Origin: Alteromonas gilva
GTDB taxonomy: Bacteria; Pseudomonadota; Gammaproteobacteria; Enterobacterales; Alteromonadaceae
Reading direction: 5' to 3'
DNA: 64,000 bases
NCBI RefSeq assembly: GCF_028595265.1
Contig: NZ_JAQQXP010000001.1
Location: 1,860,001-1,924,000 of the forward strand
A model generated the notes under the pieces. It did no database searches and had not been told where the DNA came from. It saw only the letters and a list, made by a program, of their open reading frames with translations. Position 1 is the stretch's first letter, and every line of letters starts with the position of its first letter. The translations under genes and the position numbers were made by a program. Below, piece after piece: positions 35,038 to 44,709 of this stretch.

Positions 35038-38000
35038 CTACTCCTGCGCTGCCAGGTAAGCATTAAACAACACCAGGGTGTGTTCCAGCTCATGTTCCAG
35101 TTGCCGGAACAGGGGCGGGAACTGCTCAAATTCGAAGTTACCGGCGTTCTTTTCTAACTCGCTGAGGGTTTTGTGTAATGCCACAGCGCCCACGTCACCG
35201 CTGTTACCTTTAAAGGCATGGGCTGCAAAGCGGATACCCTCACGGTTTTGCTCAGCCAGTGCATTGTTAAGATCTTGCATTTTCTGCTCACTGCTTGCTA
35301 TGAACAGCTGGATCAGCTTTGTCATTAAGTTTTCACGTCTGCCTAAACGCTCAAGCGCCTGGTCTTTTTGCCACAACTCGTTACTGGCTGGCGCGGTATA
35401 TTGCGCTTGAGGCGGAGCATCTGCAGTTAATTGCTCATTTTCTGTCAGCGCTGCGCCCATATGTTGGGCTAATTTGCGTTCCAGCAATACCGGGTCGACA
35501 GGTTTGGTAATAAAGTCGCTCATGCCGGCGGCATAACATTTTTCGCTTTCACCCTGCATGGCATTTGCCGTCATAGCGATAATGGGTATTGTTTTGTTGT
35601 CTTCTCCCGCGGCACCATTGCGGATGGCTTTGGTTGCCTCATAGCCATCCATCACTGGCATATTGCAGTCCATGAGGACGGCATTAAAAGGCTGACTCGC
35701 TTCTTTGAGCATGGTGATGGCTTCCTGGCCGTTTTTAGCAATAAGAATTTCACTTCCCAATGGCTCAAGAATGTATCGTGCTACCTGTGTATTAATTTCG
35801 TTGTCGTCCACAACTAATATATTCCCTGACAGTACCCGGTTTTTCAGTGCCTGGTTGCTCTTGCCGGGAATGTCATGGCCCCGGCGTTCGGTGTCGGTGG
35901 TTAAGCTGGGAGTATCATTACTACGCGCGTTTAACAGGGTCGAGAGCAATACCGAACGATACACTGGTTTTACTAAGTTGATGGCATTTACCGGCAAGTC
36001 AGCTGTAGGGATGACCTGTTCAGACAATATCACCAGTTTAGGCAAAGGTTCATCGCCAGTCAGGCTCAGCCAAAAGCTGGTAAATGCTTCATAATCAGGG
36101 TGTTCGCTGTCAACAATTAACAATGAAAGTGGCGCGAGATCGCTGGGTGTAATGGGGGCGCTTAGCTCAGCCAGGGTGCCCTGGTTATTAACAATAAAGC
36201 GGCTGATGACATCGCGCAACGGCGGCGTTGCGATCATTATGCCGACACTTGAGTTGGCCAGACGCGCATTGCCATCATTGGGTTTTTCCTGCCACTCCTT
36301 GGTGGGCACAGTAAAGGTAAAGACCGATCCTTTGCCCGGTTGTGAGCTGACCGATATTTTACCTCCCAAAATAGTAATGATTTCCTTACTAATAGAAAGG
36401 CCCAGTCCGGTACCGCCATACCTGGCTGATATGGTATTGTCAGCCTGCGTAAAGGCGTTAAACAACCTGGCTAATTTCGCTTCTGCGATACCAATACCGG
36501 TATCGGCTATTTCGACATGCAGATAACTGGTAGTGGCGGTTATTTCACTCCAGGCTTTTACGGCAATGTGACCGTTTTGTGTAAATTTTATCGCATTGCT
36601 GAGCAGGTTGTTGATGACTTGCGTTAAGCGGTGCGGGTCACTGTTAATCGAAACAAAATGCAAATCGTTGGTGTCGATATAAAACCCCAGGCGTTTCTCG
36701 TTGGCAACCACCGACATGGTGCTGGTGATGCTTTCCAGTAATGCCTCCGGGTTGAACTGCTGATACTCCAGCTCCAGTTTACCGGCTTCTATTTTGGATA
36801 AATCCAGTATATCGTTAATCAGCCGCCGCAATGACTCGACGCTGTTTTCGGCCATCTGCACCAGCTTTTTCTGCTTGGTGTTGAGTGGCTCTTGCTTGAG
36901 TAAACCGGTGGCCCCAACTATGCCGTTTAATGGAGTACGCATTTCGTGGCTGATAGTAGAAATAAAGTTAGACTTTAGCTGACTAACCTCCAGTGCCTTA
37001 TCTCTGGCTTTCTCCAGCTCAAAGGTGCGCTTGGCAATGGTCTTTTCTAACCCTTTATTGACCGATACTATGTCAAGCTGCGCCTGCTTTTCGCTGGTAA
37101 TATCACTCACCGCAATGGCATAAGCGGCGTTAGAATCCCTGTTGTCTATTTTGGCCACTTTCGTGTGCAGCCATTTTATGCCGTTATCGTGGCAGGAAGG
37201 CTGCCAGTCGTAACCGCTAAAATCAAAAGTGTTATCGGCATTGGCGATCCGATGCGCTAACTCCTCATCGCCATAATAGCCTAAAAACGCCGCCACGGGT
37301 TTGCCCTTTACGGCATTAAGGTGGGCATTAAACAGACGCTCGAAGGCATAATTAACAGTGTTAATTCGCCACTGTTTATCAACGGTAATAATCGCATCTT
37401 CGGCTACATCAACGGCCGCTTTGGCTTCTTCGGCAACACTTAGCAAGCTGCTTAAGCGCCGATTATTACGATGTAACATATACAGCGCCAGCAACGACAG
37501 AACCAGTACACCGAAAAGCGCTATAAAGGTGTCCGCGCGGCGGTTGTTAAGCGCCGCAGCATAATAGCTATCGGGCAGTAAGATGGTAGCTGTTAACTGA
37601 CCACCGCGTTCATGGGCGGCAACCACCAGTCTGGTTGACTTACCCCACAATAACGCATCGTCCTTTTGATAATTCACCAGTGAGGTGTCACCGTGCACCC
37701 TTTGCAAATAGGTGGTGTGGAGCATCTGTTTTGCCGCCAGGTCACGGCTATACTGCAGTGCTGTGTCGGGATGCTTTATAAAATAGCCATCGACATCGGT
37801 TAGCAGCACTTGATAGTCTTTAGTAACCAGGTGATCCAATGCGTTGAGAAGGTAACTGACGTCAACGTTAGCGATAACAATACCAAACAGCTGGTTAGCC
37901 TCGTCATATATCGGTTTTGCCAGCCGCAAAGTGGGCTGGTACGGAAAGGTAATTCGGCCAAACTCGCGGTTTAAATCAATCACCGACACAAACAACTGTT

Positions 38001-38484
38001 CTTCGTGTAATGAAGTGGTTTCGGTAAAATAGTAGCGTTCGCTTTTATTTTGCAGATCGTTGCTCGCGCGCGGTACCACTTTGCCATTAAGGCGTTCAAC
38101 GCGCAGCATTTCCTGGCCTTTGGCATCAATAACGCGAAGCTGAAAGTAAGCCTGGTTGTTTTCCATAAAGCTGGTAAATATGTTGCTTAAACGGCCTTTC
38201 CAAAGCTCGGTGGTTGTGCCATCAAGGGGGTCTACCCCATCATTAGTGGCGGCACGGGTAAGCCCACTGATGGGCGGCGTAGAATATAAAAATGTAATGT
38301 CTTCTTTAAACGCCCGGTATTCGCTGCTTATCAGCGTTTCGATTTCGCTTAAGTTGATGTCAAAATCGGCAACGAGTGTTTTGTTATAAGCGCTGACGAT
38401 TTTTTGATCGGCAAAATAGGTAATGACGCCCACAAAAAACACAGCGGTTAATGCAAACAGCGGAAAGGAAAAACGCATACTCAT
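35038..38484 (-). CDS. Cache-PAS hybrid sensor kinase with pseudo-receiver, receiver and Hpt domains
   Basis: 1148 residues. Transmembrane helix (about 6-25), periplasmic double-Cache-like region (about 30-310) and second helix (about 321-340) come first. Then come PAS (about 355-475), HisKA with FISTISHEMRTPLNG, HATPase (GGTGLGLSISKE), a degenerate receiver (about 735-860, acidic pocket not conserved but LVKPV kept), a full receiver (ILVVDDNEIN; LMDCNMPVMDG; ITKPVD) and a C-terminal Hpt (AAHAFKGNSGDVGA). The complete His-Asp-His chain predicts phosphotransfer to a separate response regulator. It is divergent from two receiver-bearing cyclic-di-GMP genes, the likely targets. Confidence 0.93.
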   Translation of the reverse strand: MSMRFSFPLFALTAVFFVGVITYFADQKIVSAYNKTLVADFDINLSEIETLISSEYRAFKEDITFLYSTPPISGLTRAATNDGVDPLDGTTTELWKGRLSNIFTSFMENNQAYFQLRVIDAKGQEMLRVERLNGKVVPRASNDLQNKSERYYFTETTSLHEEQLFVSVIDLNREFGRITFPYQPTLRLAKPIYDEANQLFGIVIANVDVSYLLNALDHLVTKDYQVLLTDVDGYFIKHPDTALQYSRDLAAKQMLHTTYLQRVHGDTSLVNYQKDDALLWGKSTRLVVAAHERGGQLTATILLPDSYYAAALNNRRADTFIALFGVLVLSLLALYMLHRNNRRLSSLLSVAEEAKAAVDVAEDAIITVDKQWRINTVNYAFERLFNAHLNAVKGKPVAAFLGYYGDEELAHRIANADNTFDFSGYDWQPSCHDNGIKWLHTKVAKIDNRDSNAAYAIAVSDITSEKQAQLDIVSVNKGLEKTIAKRTFELEKARDKALEVSQLKSNFISTISHEMRTPLNGIVGATGLLKQEPLNTKQKKLVQMAENSVESLRRLINDILDLSKIEAGKLELEYQQFNPEALLESITSTMSVVANEKRLGFYIDTNDLHFVSINSDPHRLTQVINNLLSNAIKFTQNGHIAVKAWSEITATTSYLHVEIADTGIGIAEAKLARLFNAFTQADNTISARYGGTGLGLSISKEIITILGGKISVSSQPGKGSVFTFTVPTKEWQEKPNDGNARLANSSVGIMIATPPLRDVISRFIVNNQGTLAELSAPITPSDLAPLSLLIVDSEHPDYEAFTSFWLSLTGDEPLPKLVILSEQVIPTADLPVNAINLVKPVYRSVLLSTLLNARSNDTPSLTTDTERRGHDIPGKSNQALKNRVLSGNILVVDDNEINTQVARYILEPLGSEILIAKNGQEAITMLKEASQPFNAVLMDCNMPVMDGYEATKAIRNGAAGEDNKTIPIIAMTANAMQGESEKCYAAGMSDFITKPVDPVLLERKLAQHMGAALTENEQLTADAPPQAQYTAPASNELWQKDQALERLGRRENLMTKLIQLFIASSEQKMQDLNNALAEQNREGIRFAAHAFKGNSGDVGAVALHKTLSELEKNAGNFEFEQFPPLFRQLEHELEHTLVLFNAYLAAQE

Positions 38485-38691
38485 TTAATAGTTGCCTAAC
38501 GATAGTATTAACAGAGGCCGTCGTTATGGTGAGGCATAAAAGACGGCCTGGGTATGTGTAATTAATAGGTGTAAAAGTAAAAAAAAGCAAAGCAAAACCA
38601 GCGAATCAGTTAAGTTCTACTATACTCACTGAGAATGTGGCGCGCGATTCCCGCAGATGTAACAGGACAGATTACAAGGCAAAGCAGTTTT

Positions 38692-40797
38692 ATGAAGCTG
38701 GATTTTAATAAAGGACTAATACTGGCAGTCGATGATCAGGCAGCAGACCTGCTGATTGTTGAGCATGCGTTGAGTGATTACTACACGGTAGTTACCACGA
38801 CATCTCCCGAAAAAGCCCTCTCTTTGGCACGTGAGTTAACCCCCGACATTATTTTACTCGACATTGAAATGCCAGAAATGGATGGCTTTACCCTGTGTAA
38901 AGCACTTCAGGCAATTCCCGCGCTGTCCGGCTCGACATTCATGTTTATTACCTCCCATTCAGATGTCACCTTTGAGACCAGGGCGTTGTCGCTGGGGGCC
39001 GCTGACTTTATCTCTAAACCCATTAACCTGGACATTTGTCGGTTGCGGGTTAAAAGTCAGATGACCATTAAACAGCAGGCCAGTTCGCTGCATCAGGCGT
39101 ATTCCATTCTTCATCGGGAAAAAATGCATTTAAGTACTATTTTACAGTCTATTGGTGACGCGGTTATTGCCACCGACATTAATGAAGTGATTACCTTTAT
39201 TAACCCCGTCGCGCAGCGCTTAACAGGCTGGTGTCAGAAAGAGGCGGTGGGGCAAAAACTGACCGATGTGATGGTGTTACGGGACGCCTCAAGCGGTGAG
39301 ACAATGATAAACCCGTTAATCGTGGCACTGGAACAAAAGCGCACAGTGGCGATGGCACTCAATGCCGAGATTGTCAGTAAGGATGGCAATTGTTACCGGG
39401 TAGAAGATTCAGCCAGTCCCATTCTGGACATGGAAGGAAATCATATTATCGGCGGCGTCATCGTGTTTCAGGATGTCACCGACGCCATTGCCATGACAAC
39501 CAAAATGACGCACCTGACCAACCATGACCAGCTCACTGGTTTGCCAAACCGGATTTTACTGTACGATCGCATGCTGCAGGCAATTAACAACATTAGTCAC
39601 ACTGATCGTATGGTCACCGCACTGCTCATTGATCTCGATAACTTTAAGTATATCAACGACTCACTAGGGCACCATGTGGGCGATGCGATTATTCAGCAGG
39701 TGGCCAAGCGATTAGAAGGGGTGTGCGATCCCTATACGACGGTATCCCGCATTGGTGGCGACGAATTTGTGGTATTGCTCAGTGACTGCAGTTCTATGGG
39801 TTATATTAATACGATTGCCAGCAGTGTTATAGAAACCGTGAATGCGCCGGTAGCGGTCGACGGTGACGTTCACCGGCTGTCGATAAGTATGGGGGTGAGC
39901 ATCTACCCAACGGATGCCCGCTCGCCTGAAGAGATGTTGCGTCACGCCGATACAGCCATGTATAAGGTAAAAAGCGAGGGTAAAAATCACTTTTCGTTTT
40001 TTGCCGATGAACTGTCAGAAGACTTAAAAGAGCGTGTGAACGTCGAAAAGATGCTCCATCATAGTCTCGATGCAGACGCTTTGCTGGTGTATTTTCAGCC
40101 TAAATACAGTCTCATTGACGGACATTTAACCGGCATGGAAGCGCTGGTCAGAATGAAGCGGTGTGATGGCAGTATTATGACACCCTATCATTTTATACCG
40201 GTAGCTGAAGAGTCGGGTCTTATTATCCGGCTCGGTAAACAGGTGCTGGATAAAAGCTGTAAACAGGCAAAGGCGTGGTTCGATGCAGGCAAGCCCGTTA
40301 AAGTGGCGGTGAATATCGGGGCATCGCAATTTAATGAGTTTGGCTTTACCAAAACCGTCGCCGATACCTTATACAAATATGATTTATCGCCGGAGTGGCT
40401 GGAGTTAGAAATTACCGAGTCTGCGTTGATTCAAAACATTAATAGCGCCAAAAAAGCAATAATGTCGTTGCAACGCCTGGGGGTGTCTATTGCTCTGGAT
40501 GATTTTGGTACCGGTTATTCAAGTTTGTCTTACCTGCGAAGCTTTAATTTTGACGTGTTAAAAATTGATCGCTCGTTTATTCTGGATATTGACTCCGATG
40601 AGCAAGCGGTAAGGATTGTTAAAGCTATTATTGATTTAGCCGATTCACTAAGATTGGAAGTTGTGTGTGAGGGTATCGAAACACAAGCACAATTGGTAGC
40701 ATTACAAACCATGGGGTGTGAGCAGGGGCAGGGCTTTTACTTTGCTAAGCCACAACCCGCTGAAGCGCTGGAGAGTGCCTGGGAAGCCCGTTACTGA
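38692..40797 (+). CDS. Response regulator REC-PAS-GGDEF-EAL (bifunctional cyclic-di-GMP enzyme)
   Basis: 701 residues. The receiver (ILAVDDQAADL; phospho-Asp in ILLDIEMPEMDGF; Lys in ISKPIN) is followed by a PAS domain with VIATDINEVITFINPVAQRL. GGDEF is intact (SRIGGDEFVVLLSD) and so is EAL (GMEALVRMKR, then DDFGTGYSSLSYL). Both enzymatic signatures are complete; the RxxD inhibitory site before GGDEF is not evident. I prefer ATG 38692, since the TATACT at 38621 would start transcription near 38633, making the ATG at 38635 leaderless. Divergent from the Hpt-bearing kinase. Confidence 0.93.
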   Translation: MKLDFNKGLILAVDDQAADLLIVEHALSDYYTVVTTTSPEKALSLARELTPDIILLDIEMPEMDGFTLCKALQAIPALSGSTFMFITSHSDVTFETRALSLGAADFISKPINLDICRLRVKSQMTIKQQASSLHQAYSILHREKMHLSTILQSIGDAVIATDINEVITFINPVAQRLTGWCQKEAVGQKLTDVMVLRDASSGETMINPLIVALEQKRTVAMALNAEIVSKDGNCYRVEDSASPILDMEGNHIIGGVIVFQDVTDAIAMTTKMTHLTNHDQLTGLPNRILLYDRMLQAINNISHTDRMVTALLIDLDNFKYINDSLGHHVGDAIIQQVAKRLEGVCDPYTTVSRIGGDEFVVLLSDCSSMGYINTIASSVIETVNAPVAVDGDVHRLSISMGVSIYPTDARSPEEMLRHADTAMYKVKSEGKNHFSFFADELSEDLKERVNVEKMLHHSLDADALLVYFQPKYSLIDGHLTGMEALVRMKRCDGSIMTPYHFIPVAEESGLIIRLGKQVLDKSCKQAKAWFDAGKPVKVAVNIGASQFNEFGFTKTVADTLYKYDLSPEWLELEITESALIQNINSAKKAIMSLQRLGVSIALDDFGTGYSSLSYLRSFNFDVLKIDRSFILDIDSDEQAVRIVKAIIDLADSLRLEVVCEGIETQAQLVALQTMGCEQGQGFYFAKPQPAEALESAWEARY

Positions 40798-40838
40798 GAG
40801 CTTGTCAATTAAAGCATCAATGAACGTTAATCAATTAA

Positions 40839-40862
40839 TGTACATCAGTGACTGTACATCAG
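40839..40862. repeat. Tandem 10-bp direct repeat upstream of the REC-GGDEF gene
   Basis: TGTACATCAG occurs twice (40839-40848 and 40853-40862), 14 bp apart, in the 117-bp gap between the two cyclic-di-GMP genes. Such direct repeats can be binding sites for response regulators. No function can be assigned. Confidence 0.4.
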
Positions 40863-40914
40863 AATAAATACAGCAATAAAAGCATTCGCCTGCTGTGAAC
40901 CAGAGAGTCAGACT

Positions 40915-41871
40915 ATGGCCAAGATTGACACCTCCGTATTGCAACCCCACTCGTTTAGCGACAAAACGTTAGCAGATTGCAGGGTATTGATTGTTGACGA
41001 TGAGGAAGCCAGCCGGTTGGTGTTATCTTCCGTCCTGGAAGAGTTTTTTCAATGCACCTGTATTGGCGACAGCGCCAGTGTCATAAGAACCTGCGAACAA
41101 ATACAGCCCGATCTGATTCTGCTTGACGTAAATATGCCCGGCAAAGACGGGTTAACCCTTTGTGGTGAACTTAAGCAAACAACACACTCTGCGGCTATTC
41201 CGGTGATGTTTATCACCGGCGGCGGCGATGCCGCACTTCAGGATACCTGTTGGGAAGCCGGCGCGTCAGACTTCATTGCCAAACCAGTGGTAGCGTCGAC
41301 CCTTATCCACCGGGTAAAAAATGTGTTGCAGAGTAAACTGCGTTTAGAGCTAATTAGCGAAATGACCTTCCGCGATCAGCTTACCGGGTTATATAACCGT
41401 TATTATCTGACCACCGAAATACCCACCATGTTGAAACACCTTATCAGAGAGCAACAGCCGCTGGGCGTGATTATGATGGATATCGATAATTTTAAAGGTT
41501 TTAACGATACCTATGGACATGTTGAAGGTGATAAGTGTTTGCACGCGGTGGCCACAGCGCTAAAAAGCTGTCTGCGACGTCCACAGGACTTTGCCATGCG
41601 ATATGGTGGTGAGGAGTTCCTGGTATTTCTGCCCAATACCAGTCAGGAAGGCTGCGAAACAGTGGGTAACGCCATGGTAGAGTCAGTGCAGGCGCTGCAC
41701 ATCACCAATTCAATCAGTCCCTACAAAGAAGTAACGGTAAGTGCCGGCTATATTGTGATGCAGCCCGAACATTCATCGAAGCTCGAAGACATTATTAACC
41801 AGGCCGATGAGCAATTGTACGAGGCAAAAGCGGCCGGTAAAAACCGACTCATTGGCCGCAGCCACTGCTAA
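40915..41871 (+). CDS. Response regulator diguanylate cyclase (REC-GGDEF)
   Basis: 318 residues. The receiver has VLIVDDEEASR, phospho-Asp in LILLDVNMPGKDG and Lys in IAKPVV. The GGDEF-family domain has GGEEF (RYGGEEFLVFLPN) and the allosteric RxxD site just before it (RRPQDFAMRYGGEEF). Both active and inhibitory sites look functional, so it should make cyclic-di-GMP when phosphorylated and be feedback-inhibited. This is the WspR/PleD-like domain order. It follows the REC-PAS-GGDEF-EAL gene by 117 bases. Confidence 0.94.
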   Translation: MAKIDTSVLQPHSFSDKTLADCRVLIVDDEEASRLVLSSVLEEFFQCTCIGDSASVIRTCEQIQPDLILLDVNMPGKDGLTLCGELKQTTHSAAIPVMFITGGGDAALQDTCWEAGASDFIAKPVVASTLIHRVKNVLQSKLRLELISEMTFRDQLTGLYNRYYLTTEIPTMLKHLIREQQPLGVIMMDIDNFKGFNDTYGHVEGDKCLHAVATALKSCLRRPQDFAMRYGGEEFLVFLPNTSQEGCETVGNAMVESVQALHITNSISPYKEVTVSAGYIVMQPEHSSKLEDIINQADEQLYEAKAAGKNRLIGRSHC

Positions 41872-42007
41872 ATAACAGGTGCTAAATAAAAGACGGCGTA
41901 TGCTGCACAGCGTTGTACCGGTAACAGAATGATGCCGCAGTTCAGCCGTGCCATGTAACCCTGGGTTGGGTATACTATCGGGCTTGAGCTTTTTGGTGGG
42001 GTTTAAC

Positions 42008-42472
42008 ATGCAATACTGGTTATTTAAGTCTGAGCCCGATGTGTTTGGTATTGCGCATCTGGCTAACCGTCCTGATCAAACTGAACCCTGGGATGGGGTG
42101 CGCAATTATCAGGCGCGCAACTTTTTGCGCGATGAAGTCGGGCTTGGCGATCGGGTGTTTTTTTACCATTCCAGCTGTAAAACAGTGGGCATCGCCGGTG
42201 TTGTTGAAATAGTGCGGGCAGGCTATGCGGATCCGAGCCAGTTTGACCCTGAGTCGGACTATTATGACCCAAAGGCCAGCCGGGAAAAGCCGCGCTGGTA
42301 CAGTGTCGATGTAAAGCTGGTGGAATGTTTTGATCACATTCTGACACTTAAAGACATTAAAGCCAATCCACACATTCGGGAACTGGGTCTGGTTAAAAAA
42401 GGTCATCGGCTATCGGTAATGCCAGTGACGCACGACGAGTGGCAGGTATTGTATGGTATGGCGAAGGCCTGA
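42008..42472 (+). CDS. EVE domain-containing protein
   Basis: 154 residues starting MQYWLFKSEPDVFGI, the standard N-terminus of the EVE (PUA-like) family. WDGVRNYQARNFLRDEVGLGDRVFFYHS forms the base-binding pocket region. EVE domains are thought to bind modified bases in DNA or RNA, and some fused forms act in phage defence; this one is stand-alone. ATG 42008 follows GGTGGGG; a longer frame from 41948 is not supported. It is convergent with dgcA. Confidence 0.93.
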   Translation: MQYWLFKSEPDVFGIAHLANRPDQTEPWDGVRNYQARNFLRDEVGLGDRVFFYHSSCKTVGIAGVVEIVRAGYADPSQFDPESDYYDPKASREKPRWYSVDVKLVECFDHILTLKDIKANPHIRELGLVKKGHRLSVMPVTHDEWQVLYGMAKA

Positions 42473-42535
42473 ACTCCCTGCTGTACAGCAATGCACAGTC
42501 ATGGTTAACAGGCCCGCATAAGACAGCGCCTTAGG

Positions 42536-43570
42536 TTACCTGGATTGCCACAGCTCGCGTAGCCCTTGTTGGCCATACTGGCCCGGTAAGCCCCACAAAA
42601 AAGGCTCTGGCTGAGTCATGCGCCCCTGCTCAAATTCAAACCCGTCAGGCCGGTCTTTGGCCACGAGTAACGGCCCGTCTAAATCAACAAATTGTACGTC
42701 TGCACACAAACCATAGGCAGGTGCCATGGCCAGTGACGACCCCACCATACAACCCACCATTACCTGTAAGTGGTGGTCGCGGGCCGCGTGCAGCGTGCGG
42801 ATAGCTTCGGTAAGACCACCGGTTTTATCCAGTTTAATGTTGACGGCCTGATAATAGTTAGCCAGCCGCGCGATATCACTGCTGACATGGCAGGACTCGT
42901 CGGCACACAATATAATCGGGCTATTAATGTTAGCCAGTTCGTTGTCTGCACTGGCGGCTAGCGGCTGCTCAATCAGTACTACGCCTAAGTTAGCCATGTC
43001 AGGTAACAGGGCACTGAGTAAATCCGCTTGCCAGCCCTCATTGGCATCAATAATAAGGCGACTCTGCGGCGACGCCTGGTGTACCGCAGCTAAGCGTTCC
43101 AACACATCGTGCTCATCGAGTTTTATTTTAATCAGCGGTGCATTTTTGATGGCTTCGGCCTGAGCTTGCATACCGGCAGGTGTGTCGATACTCAGCGTTT
43201 GCGCGGTGTAGCAGCGTTGATTTACGCGCAAATTGGTTAACGATGCTACCGATTTACCGGTTAGCTTTGCTTTTAAATCCCACAGGGCGGCATCGAGAGC
43301 GTTGCGTGCAGCGCCTGCGGGCAGTAGCGTGAGCAAATCTTCGGTGTCGCTGACACCGGCTAATTTAGGCGCCACTTGTGCGAGCTGCTCAAGGACGCTG
43401 TCGGTTGATTCACCATAGCGTCCGTAAGGTACCGATTCGCCCCAGCCAAAATAGCTGCCATCAGACACCATAACAGTGATCACATCGGCCTGGGTTTTAG
43501 CCCCTCTGGAAATGCGAAACTCCCGGGCCAGGGTAAAGGATTCTGTAAAGGCTTTTAGAGCAAGACTCAT
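42536..43570 (-). CDS. dgcA: N-acetyl-D-glutamate racemase DgcA (enolase superfamily, dipeptide-epimerase-like)
   Basis: 344 residues of the Ala-Glu epimerase-like branch of the enolase superfamily. The active-site Lys pair is K148/K150 (LIKIKLDEHD). Metal ligands are D175 (IIDANEGW), E201 (IEQPL) and D224 (CADESCH), and the second catalytic Lys is in NIKLDKTGG. Alone it would be called L-Ala-D/L-Glu epimerase. Placed four bases overlapping with a DUF1611 gene, it fits DgcA of the marine D-glutamate pathway, which converts N-acetyl-D-Glu to N-acetyl-L-Glu. The role follows from the gene pair, so it is slightly less certain than the fold. Confidence 0.85.
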   Translation of the reverse strand: MSLALKAFTESFTLAREFRISRGAKTQADVITVMVSDGSYFGWGESVPYGRYGESTDSVLEQLAQVAPKLAGVSDTEDLLTLLPAGAARNALDAALWDLKAKLTGKSVASLTNLRVNQRCYTAQTLSIDTPAGMQAQAEAIKNAPLIKIKLDEHDVLERLAAVHQASPQSRLIIDANEGWQADLLSALLPDMANLGVVLIEQPLAASADNELANINSPIILCADESCHVSSDIARLANYYQAVNIKLDKTGGLTEAIRTLHAARDHHLQVMVGCMVGSSLAMAPAYGLCADVQFVDLDGPLLVAKDRPDGFEFEQGRMTQPEPFLWGLPGQYGQQGLRELWQSR

Positions 43571-44565
43571 CCAAGGGCCTCCACCAATGGTCCTACGCCG
43601 TGGCGAATGGGATCAACACAGGGCAGGCCAAGTCGCTCGGTGACATCTTTGCAGTAAGTCAGTGCTTCAACGTCACTCACCGACGAGGTGTTAACCGAAA
43701 CACCGATAATTTTAACGGCGGGATTGGTGACGCGTGCCGCATTTAAATTCATATTGATAACCTGTTCAAGACTCGGTAAAGGACGCCCTGGTATAGCCCG
43801 CATATGCGCCCGGTTAAGAGCATGACATATCACCAGCGCATCGGGTTGTGCACCATGCAATAATCCCATACTTACGCCAGCAAATGCCGGGTGAAAGAGC
43901 GAACCCTGACCTTCCACCAGATCCCAGTGGTCTTCGCTGTTGGCTGGGCATAATGCTTCTACCGCACCAGAGATAAAGTCGGATATCACACAATCCACCG
44001 CAACGCCTTCACCCGCGACTAAAATACCGCTTTGGCCGGTAGCGCGAAAGGTTGCGTTTGCTCCTTTAGCCTGCAGCGCCCTGGCCAGACTCAGCGTAGT
44101 GTACATTTTGCCCACTGAGCAGTCGGTGCCCACGGTTAACAGTCGCTTGCCGCTGCGCGGAACACCGGTTCCGGTTTTAAACCTGGTGGTGGGGTGGCGA
44201 ATATCGATGAGTTGTCGACCAAGTTCGGCCGCTTTAGCGGCTACTTCCGGAATATCGGTGAGTTTGTCATGTAAACCGTTAATGATATCCATGCCGGCTT
44301 CCAGCGCTTCTATAATTGAGTCAATCAGTGATGTATCGAGAACGCCGCCACTGTTGGCAAACCCCAGCACAAACCCCTTTGCACCTTGCTGTGCGCCTTC
44401 CTGAATCGACATAGAGGGTAAGCCGGTGGTCACGCTGCAACCCGGTAGAGAAAATTCACCTATGCACTTTTCCGGGCTCCAATCAGCCGCACTCTTGGCC
44501 ATTTTGATACTAAGCGGATCGGTTGCCTGACCAATAAATAATAAATACGGAGAAGGTAAGTTCAT
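43567..44565 (-). CDS. dgcN: D-glutamate N-acetyltransferase DgcN (DUF1611)
   Basis: 332 residues of the DUF1611 family with a P-loop-like motif, GTDCSVGKMYT (146-156), after an N-terminal Rossmann-like part. DgcN proteins N-acetylate D-glutamate using acetyl-CoA as the first step of D-Glu use in marine Proteobacteria. It overlaps dgcA by four bases, so the two are translationally coupled. The pair would let the cell use D-Glu from peptidoglycan. AAGGTAAG lies upstream of the ATG. Confidence 0.86.
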   Translation of the reverse strand: MNLPSPYLLFIGQATDPLSIKMAKSAADWSPEKCIGEFSLPGCSVTTGLPSMSIQEGAQQGAKGFVLGFANSGGVLDTSLIDSIIEALEAGMDIINGLHDKLTDIPEVAAKAAELGRQLIDIRHPTTRFKTGTGVPRSGKRLLTVGTDCSVGKMYTTLSLARALQAKGANATFRATGQSGILVAGEGVAVDCVISDFISGAVEALCPANSEDHWDLVEGQGSLFHPAFAGVSMGLLHGAQPDALVICHALNRAHMRAIPGRPLPSLEQVINMNLNAARVTNPAVKIIGVSVNTSSVSDVEALTYCKDVTERLGLPCVDPIRHGVGPLVEALG

Positions 44566-44650
44566 GAATACTCCTAAAACCTGTTTAATGTGCCGGTCAT
44601 TTCACTGACCGCAGAAGAACGCAATTTTTGGCGAATAACCCTAATGGTAT

Positions 44651-44669
44651 CGCTGGCTGAATGCCAGCG
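44651..44669. terminator. Hairpin between the deaminase gene and dgcN
   Basis: CGCTGGC (44651-44657) pairs with GCCAGCG (44663-44669) around five bases. It lies 41 bases after the deaminase stop on the minus strand and about 85 bases before dgcN. There is no T-run on that strand. It may separate the two units or only stabilise RNA. Confidence 0.4.
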
Positions 44670-44709
44670 TTATTCTTTAAAAATAATTGTTCTTTCGCTG
44701 CAGCAGGCC

